Shown here in pieces: positions 24,736-37,800 of a stretch of 64,000 nt of DNA. Origin of the DNA: Petrosia ficiformis (lineage: Eukaryota > Porifera > Demospongiae > Haplosclerida > Petrosiidae); the NCBI GenBank assembly GCA_947044365.1, contig OX345636.1:46563037-46627036 (forward strand), written 5' to 3'. The position numbers and the translations under genes are program-made. Every line of letters starts with the position of its first letter. The first letter of the stretch is position 1. The notes beneath the pieces were generated by a model. That model was given only the letters and a program-made list of their open reading frames with translations, searched no databases and was not told the DNA's origin.

Positions 24736-25328
24736 TTAAGGTTGTAGTCTTTTCCGTGGGCGGATGCTACTCCAATCAGTTTCTAGTCTTGCAAGCTTCT
24801 TGCTGCATACAATCTGGTTCCATTCTGTATTTTTTGGAAGCCACACCCACCCGGGGGTATAATTATTGGGCCTAAATGTTTTCACTGATAGTATTTTCAG
24901 TAACAAACCTAAACACGCCCCCACGGGCGGTGGGTGGGTGGGAAACAATGGCGGGTAACTGTAGTTGCTCTCTGAGAAAGATCGGAGTTTGATAGTGCCT
25001 AGAAAGGTAGATTTTATGGTTTCAGTGAAAAGCTACAGAATTCAGCTTTCTTCAGCCTCTTGTAACTATAAAAGTAAAATGAATTTCCAGAAAACGGCTC
25101 TATTTGTTTTCTCTAAATGCATTGTACTTGGTGCATGCCATGATTGGTGGGCGTGGCTTTCTCCGTTTTGTGCGATTACAAAAATGGACATTTTATATAT
25201 GTTTTATCAATTCCAGGACCCTATAAAGGTGATATGAAGGTTGCCATTACACCAGGTTAGAGTCATATTATATAATATTCTATTTTGAAACTGATTGGAG
25301 TCGCATCCGCCCACTAGTACCACCTTAA
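24736..25328. mobile_element. TTAA-flanked MITE, copy B
   Basis: 593 bp, same family as 6478-7057, same orientation. TTAA at both borders. The inverted ends are cleaner here: one end has GATGCTACTCCAATCAGTTTC split by one base change from its partner. High similarity to copy A suggests recent spread. Confidence 0.78.
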
Positions 25329-25612
25329 CTGCTTATGAAGATAGGTCATCAAAGCAGATGGTCAGTACATGTCAGCTTTCATGGAATCACCCTATCATCA
25401 GCTAACCTTTTGATGTGCACAAGAAAGTATATAATGGAATAGCAGTGTTATTAAATATGATATGGAATCGGCTCCAGAACTAAAACAATCAAAACTCTAA
25501 GTTAGGCATTTTTTAATTTGGTACTAAAACTATAACAAAATCAATAGGATTTTCAAACTCTGGAACTATAACTAAAATCATAACTAAAACAACATTTAAT
25601 ACTAAAACAACA
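25329..25612. other. Non-coding spacer before the DUF6589 remnant
   Basis: AT-rich, with ACTAAAAC simple runs. No transposon end is recognised, so the left border of the DUF6589 element is not defined. Confidence 0.4.
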
Positions 25613-28600
25613 CTAAACTGAAGCAAGTGTTCCAATTGCTTTTCCTGCTCGAGTTATACATTCTGGTGTTGGTTGACGAATTGAGTCTTTCAGTACACGA
25701 TTCAAATGTTCCATGTGTAGGTTAGACGCAATATTTTTTCCAGGAATACCAGATACATTTATGAACCTACACCACAGTAGTTCCTCTGCCTCTCTAGGTG
25801 ACAACACATAGTGGTATTGTTAGAGTGTGTACTATACTAAAACCTTTTTTGTATTTGATCCTTTGTACAATGGGAGTAAAAACTTAAAACAACGAAGAAC
25901 TCTTTCACCATCTCCTTCCCTCACAGCATCTACATACTCCTCAAATAACAGACCCAAGCTTATGACCTCTTTGGTGTATGCTAGTATTATACGATCATCA
26001 CATTCAGTATATAATTAGTCTGTGGCTGATGATCACGATCAAATGTGAAGTCAACATACTCTTCCATGATCCTCACAGTGATGGAGTTGAGAAATGCCTG
26101 TCTTGTCACTGTGTCCTTATCAGCAGCCCATACATGTAGCTCTGCTTCAACATCCGGTGTCTTCAGAGTCAGCAATCTGCAAGATATTCATTGCTGCAGC
26201 AACAATATAACTAGATACAACCAAATGAAAAAAGTTTTCTGTGGCATTAGTATTATTCTTCATTACAACATTACGATGAATCAGATTCTTCAACTGAAGC
26301 AATGTACCATGCTGGTCATTGGAGCTTAAACAGAAAAGATGCTTCCAAATTACCTGCATGTGAACAAATGACATACACGTAAACGAATGTAAATGCATAA
26401 CAAACCTGACATTGTGCATATGTGACCAAGCATGCAAAAAGGGTTTTATTATTTTTTCCGACTTACTTCTAGCAACACAACTTTACAGTTCCAGTCTTCA
26501 GTGATGGGCACTATGCCATTGCATCCTATATAGCTCTTGTGTATCAGATATCTTTATTGTTCTTTGCACACCTCTCACTCGGCAACTTGTTAATTGGTCT
26601 TCTCCAAAGAGTATACGGATATATTTCATCTCATCCATGACAACATCCTCATTGGTGGATGCAATGTGATGAACCTTTTCACTCAGGATTGAAGGAACAT
26701 ACCACTGATGGTGCAAGAGGATATCTAACATATCTTTAATGATATCCTCATAAGGGATAGCAGTAACAGCAGTGAATGTTTATATAGCAGATAAGCAACT
26801 TACCACTTCGGATGGTTTCTTCATCTAATCAAAATGCTTATGTTTAACGTGCTTCTTAACCGGGATACGCTCAATATAAACACGAAAATCGTTATGAAGC
26901 AGTTTGTTGTCTTCTGTACCTACAAATAACTGACAATTTCTGAAAATGTAGGAGGGCCGGGAAGAATGTTAGAAAGATGACTACAGTCTATCTGTAATTT
27001 CACTGGAAAAGAATGAAAATAATGCAATGACTTGGTTCGTTAATTGGAGCGGGCAAAGCATGGCTTGACTTCTTTGTCAATGTTGTCCCCTACTATTTTG
27101 TGGCCAATAATGGCAGAGGTCTTTGTGTAAGTGTCAGTGTTAGTGGCAACATTGTCCATGGATGGAGAGGCGTGTATGAGCACTTCATGTGATGTCCCCA
27201 TTCGCAGGTGTATCAATATTGCTACTAATATCCTAATATCAGAAGTTACATTGGTGAGTAGAGATATTTCCGGTGTTTCAACTGACAAACTTGTTCCAAA
27301 GCTGTCACGAAAGGAAGAGTTTAGAGTGCTTGCACATGGTCCACTAAGGCCATTAATGAAGCTTATTGAGTCATCATCACTGGTATCAAGAGGTAAGGGA
27401 TGTAAGCCCTTCTCAATTGAAAAGCTAAATGAGTCAGTGAGACAAATCCAGGTACAGAAGATGACTTACAGGTTCTAGATGACTGTTGATCTGTTGCCAC
27501 CTATATTTTAGATGTAAAACACATTACACAGAACTTGTCAGAATAACAAAATTGGTTTATATCAGTGCCGGGATTCATTTTTGATTTCAGTCTATTACGC
27601 CATTCAAAAACTTTAGTATCATGGTTTTCACCCAATCAATCATAAGTTTAATTGTTGAACCACATGCATAGCTCTTGATGCTGGAGCATATTAAATACCT
27701 ATATGAGCATTAACATTAACAATAATAATTATACATGATAACTAAACATTCCTTAATTATAATGGCAACATTGAATTGTATAGCCTACCTTCTTACAACT
27801 GTTTCTGGCATACAATATAACCAACAAGAATGTTTGCACTAAACTAGCTCTGGCATAACTATATTTACATGTGATTGCGACCAATATTCCAATAATGGAG
27901 GCCTGACTACTGATCCGTTGTGCTTTTGTTGCTTTCGTTCAGTATTGTTAGCAATACAGGTGCTTTATCCTGCATCTCCTTAACTAGGGTCTCCCAAGAG
28001 AAATTACATATACCACTGGCAGAACATTTCATCAATAATGAGCCTTTTGAACACAAACGAGCAATTTCGATTCTCAATGTATGCCCCCACAACTCTTGCA
28101 CTGTTACACATAACTGACTTATCCTTAAACCATTGCTTAACTATTGACGTCTTCCTGCCTCGTGCAATAAGCTTAGCCAATTTCCTTCTGGATGGTGATG
28201 CTACAGCATAAGTAAGACTACGATTATATCTAACTTGAATCTAAACAATACATAAAAGCATGCAACAACAAAATTGATTGATCAATGCATACTGCTTGCT
28301 ACTTACAGCAAATGGTGGAGATAATATCTGTGAGGAATTAAAAGATGAAGTTATCATTGGTCTCTTCCGTTGAAGTTGATGAGATGTATCAGGTATGTCT
28401 GAGGATCTAACGGGGGTATTCGCTGCTTTAGCCAGAAAATCTCGCTCTTTCTTCCTGTATAAAGAAAGTGCTGTCACATAGAAGCGACAAGTATGCTTCC
28501 ATTTCTTAATTAAGTTCTCCTTCCAGCACACTACCTAATTTCCATGAATTTTGCCTTCCCAACAATACAAATAAGAGATTGGATAATTTCTGAGTTAGCA

Positions 28601-28663
28601 ACACTCCACAAGTTTCTTCTCATTCCACCATTTCAAAGCCAAACAACAAACATGGTCGGCCAT
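25613..28663 (-). pseudogene. DUF6589 transposon gene, copy 1
   Basis: Multi-exon minus-strand gene homologous to 59782-62480. Landmarks in reading order: ATG near 28663; basic segment at 28531-28400 (KKWKHTCRF, LYRKKERDF); KIVGDNIDKEVKP near 27110; FGEDQLTSCRVRGVQ near 26600; QHGTLLQLKNLIHRN near 26310; LGLLFEEYVDAVREGDGERV near 25930; and CRFINVSGIPGKNIASNLHM then EHLNR near 25720. Copy 2 has matching motifs in the same order. DUF6589 proteins are known from sponge and cnidarian genomes with no proven function; the GDQL motif is typical. Frames change between pieces, and exons cannot all be joined, so I call it degraded. No RecQ partner remains here. Confidence 0.7.
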
Positions 28664-28743
28664 CTTCGTATACACGTGTTCTCACGTGGTATTGTTCACT
28701 ACGCAAGCGTTCTTAATTAAATTCCTGCCGGATGCTAGCTTGA

Positions 28744-28810
28744 GCCAGACCCTTCCTCCTTTTAAGCGAAGGGACGGGTACACAGACATAGAGTGTAGTC
28801 TGGTTCCCTG
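28744..28810. repeat. Terminal sequence of the DUF6589 element, next to SRCR gene 2
   Basis: Reads GCCAGACCC, then CTTCCTCC, then TAGTCTGGTTCCC. Reversed, it resembles the element ends at 57904-57964 and 49355-49412: a CCAGAC or TAGTCTGG block, 30-45 bases, then GGGTCTGG. It lies about 80-150 bases outside the DUF6589 start, as expected for a transposon end. The exact last base is uncertain. Confidence 0.6.
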
Positions 28811-28820
28811 TTAATGCGAA

Positions 28821-28842
28821 CATAGATAATTAATTATCTATG
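28821..28842. promoter_or_regulatory. 22-bp perfect palindrome before the SRCR gene 2 start
   Basis: The palindrome is CATAGATAATT followed by its exact complement. It ends 17 bases before the ATG at 28860. It could be a site for a dimeric factor or an mRNA 5' hairpin; both are inference. Confidence 0.35.
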
Positions 28843-28859
28843 ATACGACAAACTGCAAG

Positions 28860-31800
28860 ATGTATCATCTTCCTATCCTTCATTTGATACTGGTCTTAAC
28901 TTCAATCTTCAAAGCTAATGGAGGTAAGACTTTATCTATCTTTAGATATTCAAATTTGATAGGTTAAATTTGCTTGATAGAAACTGGTAATGGAGCATTG
29001 CGACTTATACGGGACAATCAATATTCTGACACTCAAGCTTGGAGCTCTGGTATAGTACAGATATATTATGGAAGCATTTGGGGTAATATTTGTGATGACT
29101 CTTTCTTTTCCTTTGACGAAGCTGATGTGGTATGTCATCAGCTTGGTTACACTGGTGCTTCTAGTTATGGTACAACAAGTTCAATCACTCAGTGAGTTAA
29201 TTAGTTAAATTATGAAATTATGACTCTTATCTTACATGAAACTTATCACCATCCCTTATCATTAATTTATAATTCTTGTTGTTTTAATTGTATTGTGAAA
29301 ATGAAAGTTTAATTAATTAATGCATACAAATATTAGGTATGGTACAGATGGTAACGCAACTTTAATCGAGGATGTTTCATGCTCAATTGGTACTTATTTA
29401 ACATTGCTACAGTGTAGTGTCGATGACCAGTACTCTACAGAGTGTTCCAATGACAATTTGGACCTTGTCTTAAATTGCTGTGAGTGTACATAATTATGAA
29501 AGCGCATGTGTTAATCTACCATTTTGCAACATCCAGAGGGTTTTGAAAAGTGAAGTAAGGAGGATGGGAACTACATGTATGATTGTTTGTTGAGACTACA
29601 TAAGATTGTCTTCTTCAACCAGTTCAACTTATAATTTCCATTCTTTTATAATACCTTTTGAATGAAAGTTCTTGCATACCTAATGCTACTATGACAATAT
29701 GTGTACCAAGTATAATAATGTACACTAGAATAAATTAAATTATGTTTTTGCAGGTTTCCAAACCTTTTGTTGGCCAAAACTGCCATATATAATTAAGGTA
29801 GATTAAGTTAATTCTTGGTATGCAAATAATGAAATATGAGCACACCCTAAAATTATACTGCTTCAAATAATTAGTACAAAGTAGCAGCTATGGCATCAGC
29901 ACGTGTGAATCCATAACAATCTGAATAACTGACTAATTGTTAAATGCTTGCAACTGTACTAACCAATAAAATAGTTATTTTAACAAATTTTTTGCAGTGT
30001 ACAATACTACTAATACCAACTATGACAGAACTTTACTTAACAGTGTAAAATGTATATTGTTTATGTAGATACAACTAGAATTTGGGACAGTCCTTATCGT
30101 GGTCAAATACGTTTAACAGGAGGTAAATATTCCAACCAAGGTTTGCTGGAGATCTACTGTAATGGACAATGGGGAACAGTCTGTGATGATTTGTTTGGTG
30201 CCACAGATGCACGAGTAACTTGTAGACAACTAGGATATAACTATTACTATGATTATGACAATTTACCACAGTAAGTATTGTGTTTTGACTTGGATTAATT
30301 GTTACTAACAAATTAATCTGTATTATGAATATTGAATCCATAGACACACTTACATTGTTATTTGTTAAGTTCATGAGCATAAACAATTTGTTTTTTCTAG
30401 GAGAGGGAATGAATCTCAAAGTATATGGTTGAACAACATCGGCTGTACCAGTTCTACTTATAATTGCCTTTCCTCATGTACATCTGGATCCTGTACATCA
30501 TCAGCAATCACTAACTGTGTCCATAGTGAAGATATAACACTGGACTGCTGTGAGTACCCTAGATGCCTAATTAAGAAGTGTTTGCTTACTGTGGTACATG
30601 TATGGTGTTGTTAACCCTTGGCGTATGTATGTCTGTGTGTGTGTGTCTGGGTGTTTGTTTGTTACAACAGTTGGAGCCTCACCTTCTGAGTTAAATCTTG
30701 AGATTTGGGCACCAACGAGATCTAAACGATGCACTCCAGCATTTTGACGCGTGGATTTTTCTAAAGATGTTTCATTCGAGAGATATAGCAATTTTTATAA
30801 CTCCTCATTGCCGTTTTATTACTTCTGGTAGCAAGAAAGTACATGGAAACAATGTACAGTATCTTATTTGGAGGCTGTCACTGTTGAATCACAGCTTGAA
30901 ATCAAGTATAATTGATGTAGTAGCTGCTTCAACATCGAGATGGCTCTAAGCTTATAGCCATGACAGTCCACCTTTTTAATTTCATGCACATGATTGAAGC
31001 CAAACTGTGTCTATGTACCTCATTAGCGCTGAGGACTGGTATGGAGTAAGTTGTATGTACACATACTATATAACACACACATACATACACATATATACAT
31101 GTAATTATCATAATAATTACTATATAATATAGTCAAGTCAGCCAAGGGTGTGGCACTACTGTGCTTTTCATTTTAATTTAGAAATTTAGTTTTAGTTTAG
31201 TTTACTGGTGGTGTTTGAGCCTATCATTGAGTAGAGTAATTTGGACTTCCCTGTGGAGTTAAACTTGATTTCTAATATCTATAAATCACACAAACAAATT
31301 ATGGTTAAGTGATATTGACATTTACCTGATGTACATTATGCAATATATTGATTATTGCAATTACTGGATATGATTATGTATTTTAATGTGTTACTTCAAA
31401 TAAGTACAAACAGAGCACTAACTAAAATGAATGCACTCGCATTACAGAACCCTCGCCACAAGTGTGATTTGGGAAACAACTTGCAATTGAGAATGATTCA
31501 GTCACTGACAAGGAAATAACTGCATCAATATGTTGACTGTATTAATAATTATTATACCGAGATTATATTATATTTGTGTGTGTGTGCACATTACAACTTA
31601 CACTCCAAGTCTTAGTAGCTATATAGTATAAGATTGCAAGTACAGTGTTAAAATCCAGACTTGAAAACAGCTTTAATCACGTGGATGAAATAATTGGGTG
31701 GAGCTAGAAATTGCCAGTCCGGGCAAAAAGCTTAGAGCCAGCTCAAAGTTGTAGCAGCCACTACTTCAATTGTACTTCATTTCAAGCTGTGAATTGACAG

Positions 31801-34800
31801 CGATAGCTAGGTTTCAAGCAAGATGAGCTGTGTTTCAGTGAACTCATTTTGCTACCAGACGCCATCTGAAAGTTGTTAAATGGCGACTGTGCATTATAAA
31901 AATTGTCATAACTTTAAAACAGAAAGGTTTCAACAAAAGGCTATTGTTACTTTTGATTCTTGTATGATTTGACGTCGGCTGGTAGTATTTTCAAAGTTCC
32001 AATCTTTATAGGTTCATTAGAATTTTGCTGACAGATAAACAGATAGATAAAATGATTACAGTAACCCTCCTATGCAGGCGAAGGTTAATTATAGACTTAT
32101 AGTTGCTATTTTCTTGGCTCCTAAGTTCCTAACAGAAAGCCTTAATAATGTTTATGAAAGCTATGCATGTTATAACAATGAAATAATTGTGATATGGTTG
32201 ATTAATTCCAAAACCCATGCTAATTAAACCTGCAAATTTAGACAAACGTATGGTGGACATATCAAATACTGAGTACATACTACATGTATGCTTTGCAAAC
32301 TTTGTTTTGGATTTCTTCATTAACATCTATAATTATACATTATTAGTGATTTCTGTAATATGATATCTCACACTTGGCATTTGATTGTTGTGATAAAAGT
32401 ACATGTACCAGTTTTAAATCATCTTTGAAGTGCAATTATTGTGAAATGTGATCAAATATCCTGTTGCACTATTAACCCTCACCCACATATATAGGCAGAG
32501 TGGAGGGTCACCAGGTCACATACTTGTACCTACATGTATCTATACTCTCTGTGTTAGGGTATCCTTGTACTCCATTGTAACTACATGTATGACAGCCATG
32601 AGATTATTCATGGATTGTCATATATGCATTCATCCCCATACCCTCTATGTTAGAATATCCATGTCACAATGCCTTACTAAAATGGGCTTTAGTTATAGTT
32701 ATAGTTAACTAAAACAACACTAGCATTATCACATTTTCTGAAAGTATTGTCAGTAAGCATTTGTTTCCAATAAAATTAATATTGTCCGTGTATGTTTCCC
32801 ATAGTGCATGTATTCACCTAAATATAATTATGCTCTTGTACATGTATGTCATGGAAGGCTCTGGTCAAATCTTGTACATCAAACGCTTTTGATGGGTGAA
32901 ACCACTAGTAGTATTCATAACCAGGATAATTGTTCATAATTATTATACTTTCTTTAAAATCATTAATCTAAAGTTATGAATCCTATTACAAGTTTTGTCC
33001 AGCTCTTAAACCTCTCGATGAGTGCTAGTATAGGGGGCTTTCCTTTGGAGTAAGTTGGATCTAGCCATGCGAGACTGTGAAATGTACTTGTGGCTTACAT
33101 TGTACTTGGTATATTGGCAATAGTATGTACTGACATGGAGTTTTACCACTATTTTGGTTATTAATTGAGAATGATTTAAACATCAATAATCAGACGATTG
33201 ACTATTGCATGATGGATATTTAGTAACCCTCACTGGCCACTGTAAGAAGGTTATAACTGTTATGTACATGTATATGTATAGGAATGTTTGTGTGTATGTT
33301 TGTGTGAGTGTGTCTGTGTATGTGTGTGTATGTGTACTGTGTAGTGGATTATACATGTAGGTATACAGTGTACAATATTACAGTCGGCCATTGGCCATTT
33401 TCCGAGCGAATGATTAGAATGACCGTTGAAATGTGCAAATGGTCGGTCATTTTAATCAGTCAATTTTTATAAAATTAGAAAAATGTTGGGTTGATTAGTA
33501 TCATTTTGTAAAATTTAGAAATTATGTTCAATGATAATGTCACTATTAATTTGTAACATATATAATTATACATGTATGCATATTGTACAAGTAGTCACAT
33601 GTCCAAGCAATTTAAAAAATGGCCAATCAAATATCACTTTGGTTGGCCATCATGGCCAGCCAAATTCACATCAAATATTGTACACTGGGTATATATATAC
33701 TTGTATAACCTTTGGTGTATTGTTAGTATTCCAATTCTAAAATGTGTGGAAACAACAGATGTTACTTGCTCATTCCAGAGTAATTAGTATAAATATCTGA
33801 TTATGTACATGTACTTCAATTTGTAACAAATAACATATTTGAGAAGTCAGTAATTACTATGGAATTTACATTTGTATATATACTTACATGTACATGTACA
33901 TTGTATTGTTTTCTAACCATTTTTTTCTTACTATGGCATGTAATTAATGTACTAGCTGGTCTATATACATTGTACATTAGATCAAAATCAAAAGAAATTT
34001 ATACCTAAAAAGAAAGAAATCACTAATCAATTGACGTACATGTAGCCTCAAGATTAAAATAATATATTATTATTATTGAATGAACATGTGCTGTTATTAT
34101 GCAGGGTGGCTTTTCCAATGGATTGCGTGCATGACTTCTAAACATGTGATGTTTACATACTAGAGGTGTGGTGTTTAGATGTAATAATTAATTCTGCATA
34201 TATAATGATTATCTGTGTGTGTACATGTATGGAACATTTTTAGTGTATGGTGTTTATATATACAGATGTTACTATGTAGCAATGTGTGTGTTACATAATC
34301 TCAGCTATGCTGCCTGCTATAGGCCTAATGACAGTATATACTTTGACCATGTATGTATGTGTGTTTGAGGGCACATCCTATTTTTGCTGTTTCTCAAAAA
34401 TGTGCTACAAATCAGATGAATGCACTCATAGTGCAGAACCCTTGCCACAAGTGGGATTAGGAAACAAGAATGAATACTGACAAAAGATAATTGCAGACTA
34501 TAATTGACTGTAATAATATGATTTTTATAATTGTCATACTGAGATTATATATGCATGTGTGCTACAACTTACACTCAAGTCCTAACAAGAGTACATTATT
34601 CGTAGTATAACCCTTAGAAGACTGATGTCACATATATATGATGTTTCACCCCTACGTGGTTCGGAGTGTGTTCCTAGCATTACGAAGCTCTCCTAATGCT
34701 TATAATTGGTATCAGGCACAAATCCATGAAAATGGCTAAAAAAAAGTCGATTGTTTTTTGGCCGCCCTTTGGCCTAAATAATGACTATGAAGGGGGAACC

Positions 34801-37800
34801 TTAAAGGGGGGTGTCCCTCCCCGCCCACGGAAATTGTTGTTTCAGTGACCCCGCCCATGTGCTCTCTGAGGCATTACCCTTACTGTAAAACCTGAAATCG
34901 GGTGTAGTTGGTGCCAACATGCAGTGGGGTCATTTTGTTTGCCCCAGGGCCGGTCAAAGGGAGAGCACTGCATTTGATTTAATCCTACAAAGCGCTTAGG
35001 GACTTTCAAGTCCCGGTAAGCAAGTTGGTAGAAGCAATACTCCATGTCAGAAAAGGAGCCAAGTTTGGGGGGCAGAGAAAGTGAACGGTGGCCAAAATAT
35101 ATGCAATAGAGACGCCAGTGTTGGAAATGGGAGGAAGTTTGAAAAACAAGCTCGGTCCTCTAAGGGATAAGAAGTGCAGTGTTATTTATAAAACAGTTTC
35201 ATGGCTTCAATCACATGCATGAAATGAAATAGTAGGAGCTAGAAACTGTAGAAAGTGACCATCATGGCAGCAGAAACATAGAGCCAGCTGCAGCCACTAC
35301 TTCAATTATACCTCATTTCAAGCTGTGATTCCACAGCGATAGCTTTCAAACAAGGTGAGTTGTGCTTCCTTGTACTCTTGTGCTACCAGAAGGCCAATTG
35401 TGATTTGTGAACTTCATAACCGAATGGTTTTTATGTCTTTTATTTTGGTCCATCTGTTGGTAGCTTGATTGAAGTTGTCCAGACATAATAATTGCAAAAA
35501 TCATTATTACAGTCAATTATAGTCTGCGATTATTTTTTTTTGGTAGTCATTCTTGTTTCCCTATCACACTTGTGGCAAGGGTTCTGCACTACGAATGCAT
35601 TCATCTGATTTTGGTAAAAGACACACACACACACACACAGAAAACCTCAATACAGTAACCCTCCGCTTCGTCTACATGAGCGAGGGTTAATAAAGCACAG
35701 TTATATCCCTGTGGCTATTTTAATAAATTTTAAGTTTAGACAATGTGGCTAATTAATAACATTGATGTCCTACAGTTGTTATGGTTTTGACCCCAAACAG
35801 TGACAAATTATTTGTGGCGGGGATAATATCCAGTTTAAAGCATGAGGCTTGAAGGTGCTACCCTTGCAATTGACATGCATGTACATGAACTAATACTTGT
35901 AATAAACAGAATTTTGAATTACAATGTATTATTCTATTATTCATAATAGCTTACAGTTCATTTTACACCGCTACTATGGTGACAGAAGAAACTTGTGACC
36001 TTGGTGACACTGTTGGTTAGTGTACAAAAATTAAATATTATATTATAAACAAATGTGAATTTTATTTTGTTAGATTGTATTAAGAAACATTATTGGGGGG
36101 GCAGGTATTAAGTTATTCATGTTCACCTTGACCTCAGACAAATGTACAGTTTTGAATGACCAACAATCTTTTTACTAGTGCAGTTTTCATATAATAATCC
36201 TTTCAGTTCTTTTTTGTGTATGTCCAATTTCAATCCATTACTTCAGTTACAGTATAATCATGTATTAACCTTATGACAATAAACTATACAGTATAGTATA
36301 TACCCTGTATAAAGTCAGAAAGTTATAATCTTGAGGTCATCAGGAATGTGATTAGACTTTAGTATTCAGAAATGAAACTAATGAAGTACGCATAAAAGCA
36401 AGCAACATGAAGATGAAACTGAGAATGTTTTATTATTAATTATCAATAATTTATAGTATAAATCAATAAGCATAATAATTATAGCCTGAAGAGAGCACAG
36501 TTTATACATATCTGCTCTGAGTAGACAATTACGATAGCAAGATAGTAATATAAAAACTATGTGATAACTGAATTAACTGAAATTCTCATTTTCTCACTAT
36601 TTCAATTCAATTTTAGCGGCTAACGTAGTTGCCAAATTTAGTATGCACTAAAAATATTTATTTTGTGATTATTTTATTCGGCATATTAGGCGTTGCCCAG
36701 AAATTCACTTAGCTAAATCCAACCATTTAAAATTGCTAAATTACTCAGTTATTGAAATCTTCACCCACATTATTCACTTGATGTAATTAAGCAATATAAT
36801 TATTAATCATTAACGAATTAATAACTTAATTATCGGGTCATAAATAATTAGTTATTTAATTACTTTTAATTAATGAAAATTTTTTATATAGGACCAAGTA
36901 GTGTTGGAGCAATACGGCTACTGAATAGTGGTAGCACATCACTGTATAACACAGCTGGTCGTGTTCAAGTATGGTATGGTGGACAGTGGGGTAACATATG
37001 TGATAGGAATATATACTTTGGATATGATGAAGCAGATGTAGTGTGTCATCAACTTGGTTGGAGTGGTTCTTCATCATACAGTACTGGACACTCTGATAGG
37101 TTAGCTATATAGAATATTTTACCATTAGTGATAGTGTAAGGTTGTGTAACATTGTCCTGCAGACATGGGGTCTGCTATATAATATCTAATAGTAATACCT
37201 TAAAAATCAGTGTTATTAATACTACTATTACTAATATCTTTTATGTTGGTGTAATATATTACTATTACTAATTACCTTAAAAAATAAAGAGGAACTGAAG
37301 GTTGCATGACCCTCCCTCCCCTGCCACCACTCACTTTCTTTAAATGAGGGGACACCCCCTTCACCGTACTCATTATTTAGGCCAAAGGGCGGCCGAAAAA
37401 CCATCAACTATTACCAATTACAAGCATTTGGAGTGCTTTGTAATGCTAGGAACACACTCCAAACCATGTAGGGGTCAAATGTCACATGTATGTGACATCA
37501 GTCCTCTAAGGGTTAAATTAATAATGATTACTATATGTATGCATGTATGCTTCATAATTAAAAATCTTTTCCCTGGGATATACATAATTCTCTTATTATT
37601 CAATTTGTTCATTTGAATAGTATATTAATTTTTTATTTTTATCCAGTTATGGCAATGATGGATTACCAGCAGTTATAGATGATTTGTCCTGTTTTTACAG
37701 CACTTACTTGACCATATTTCAATGTAGTTATAGTACAAGTGTTAGTAGCTTATGTACAAGTGACAACGATGTTTCTGTTAGCTGCTGTAAGTTTGTAACA

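Noticed and set aside
27131..27478. 115-aa plus-strand ORF
   Set aside because: It overlaps the conserved DUF6589 motif region on the minus strand (VGDNIDK), which has a match in copy 2.
33380..33670. MITE from TGGCCA-rich blocks in intron 5
   Set aside because: The blocks are partly inverted but no end pair or target duplication could be set.
35622..35638. Telomere-like or regulatory CA tract
   Set aside because: A plain CA microsatellite inside repeat family X.
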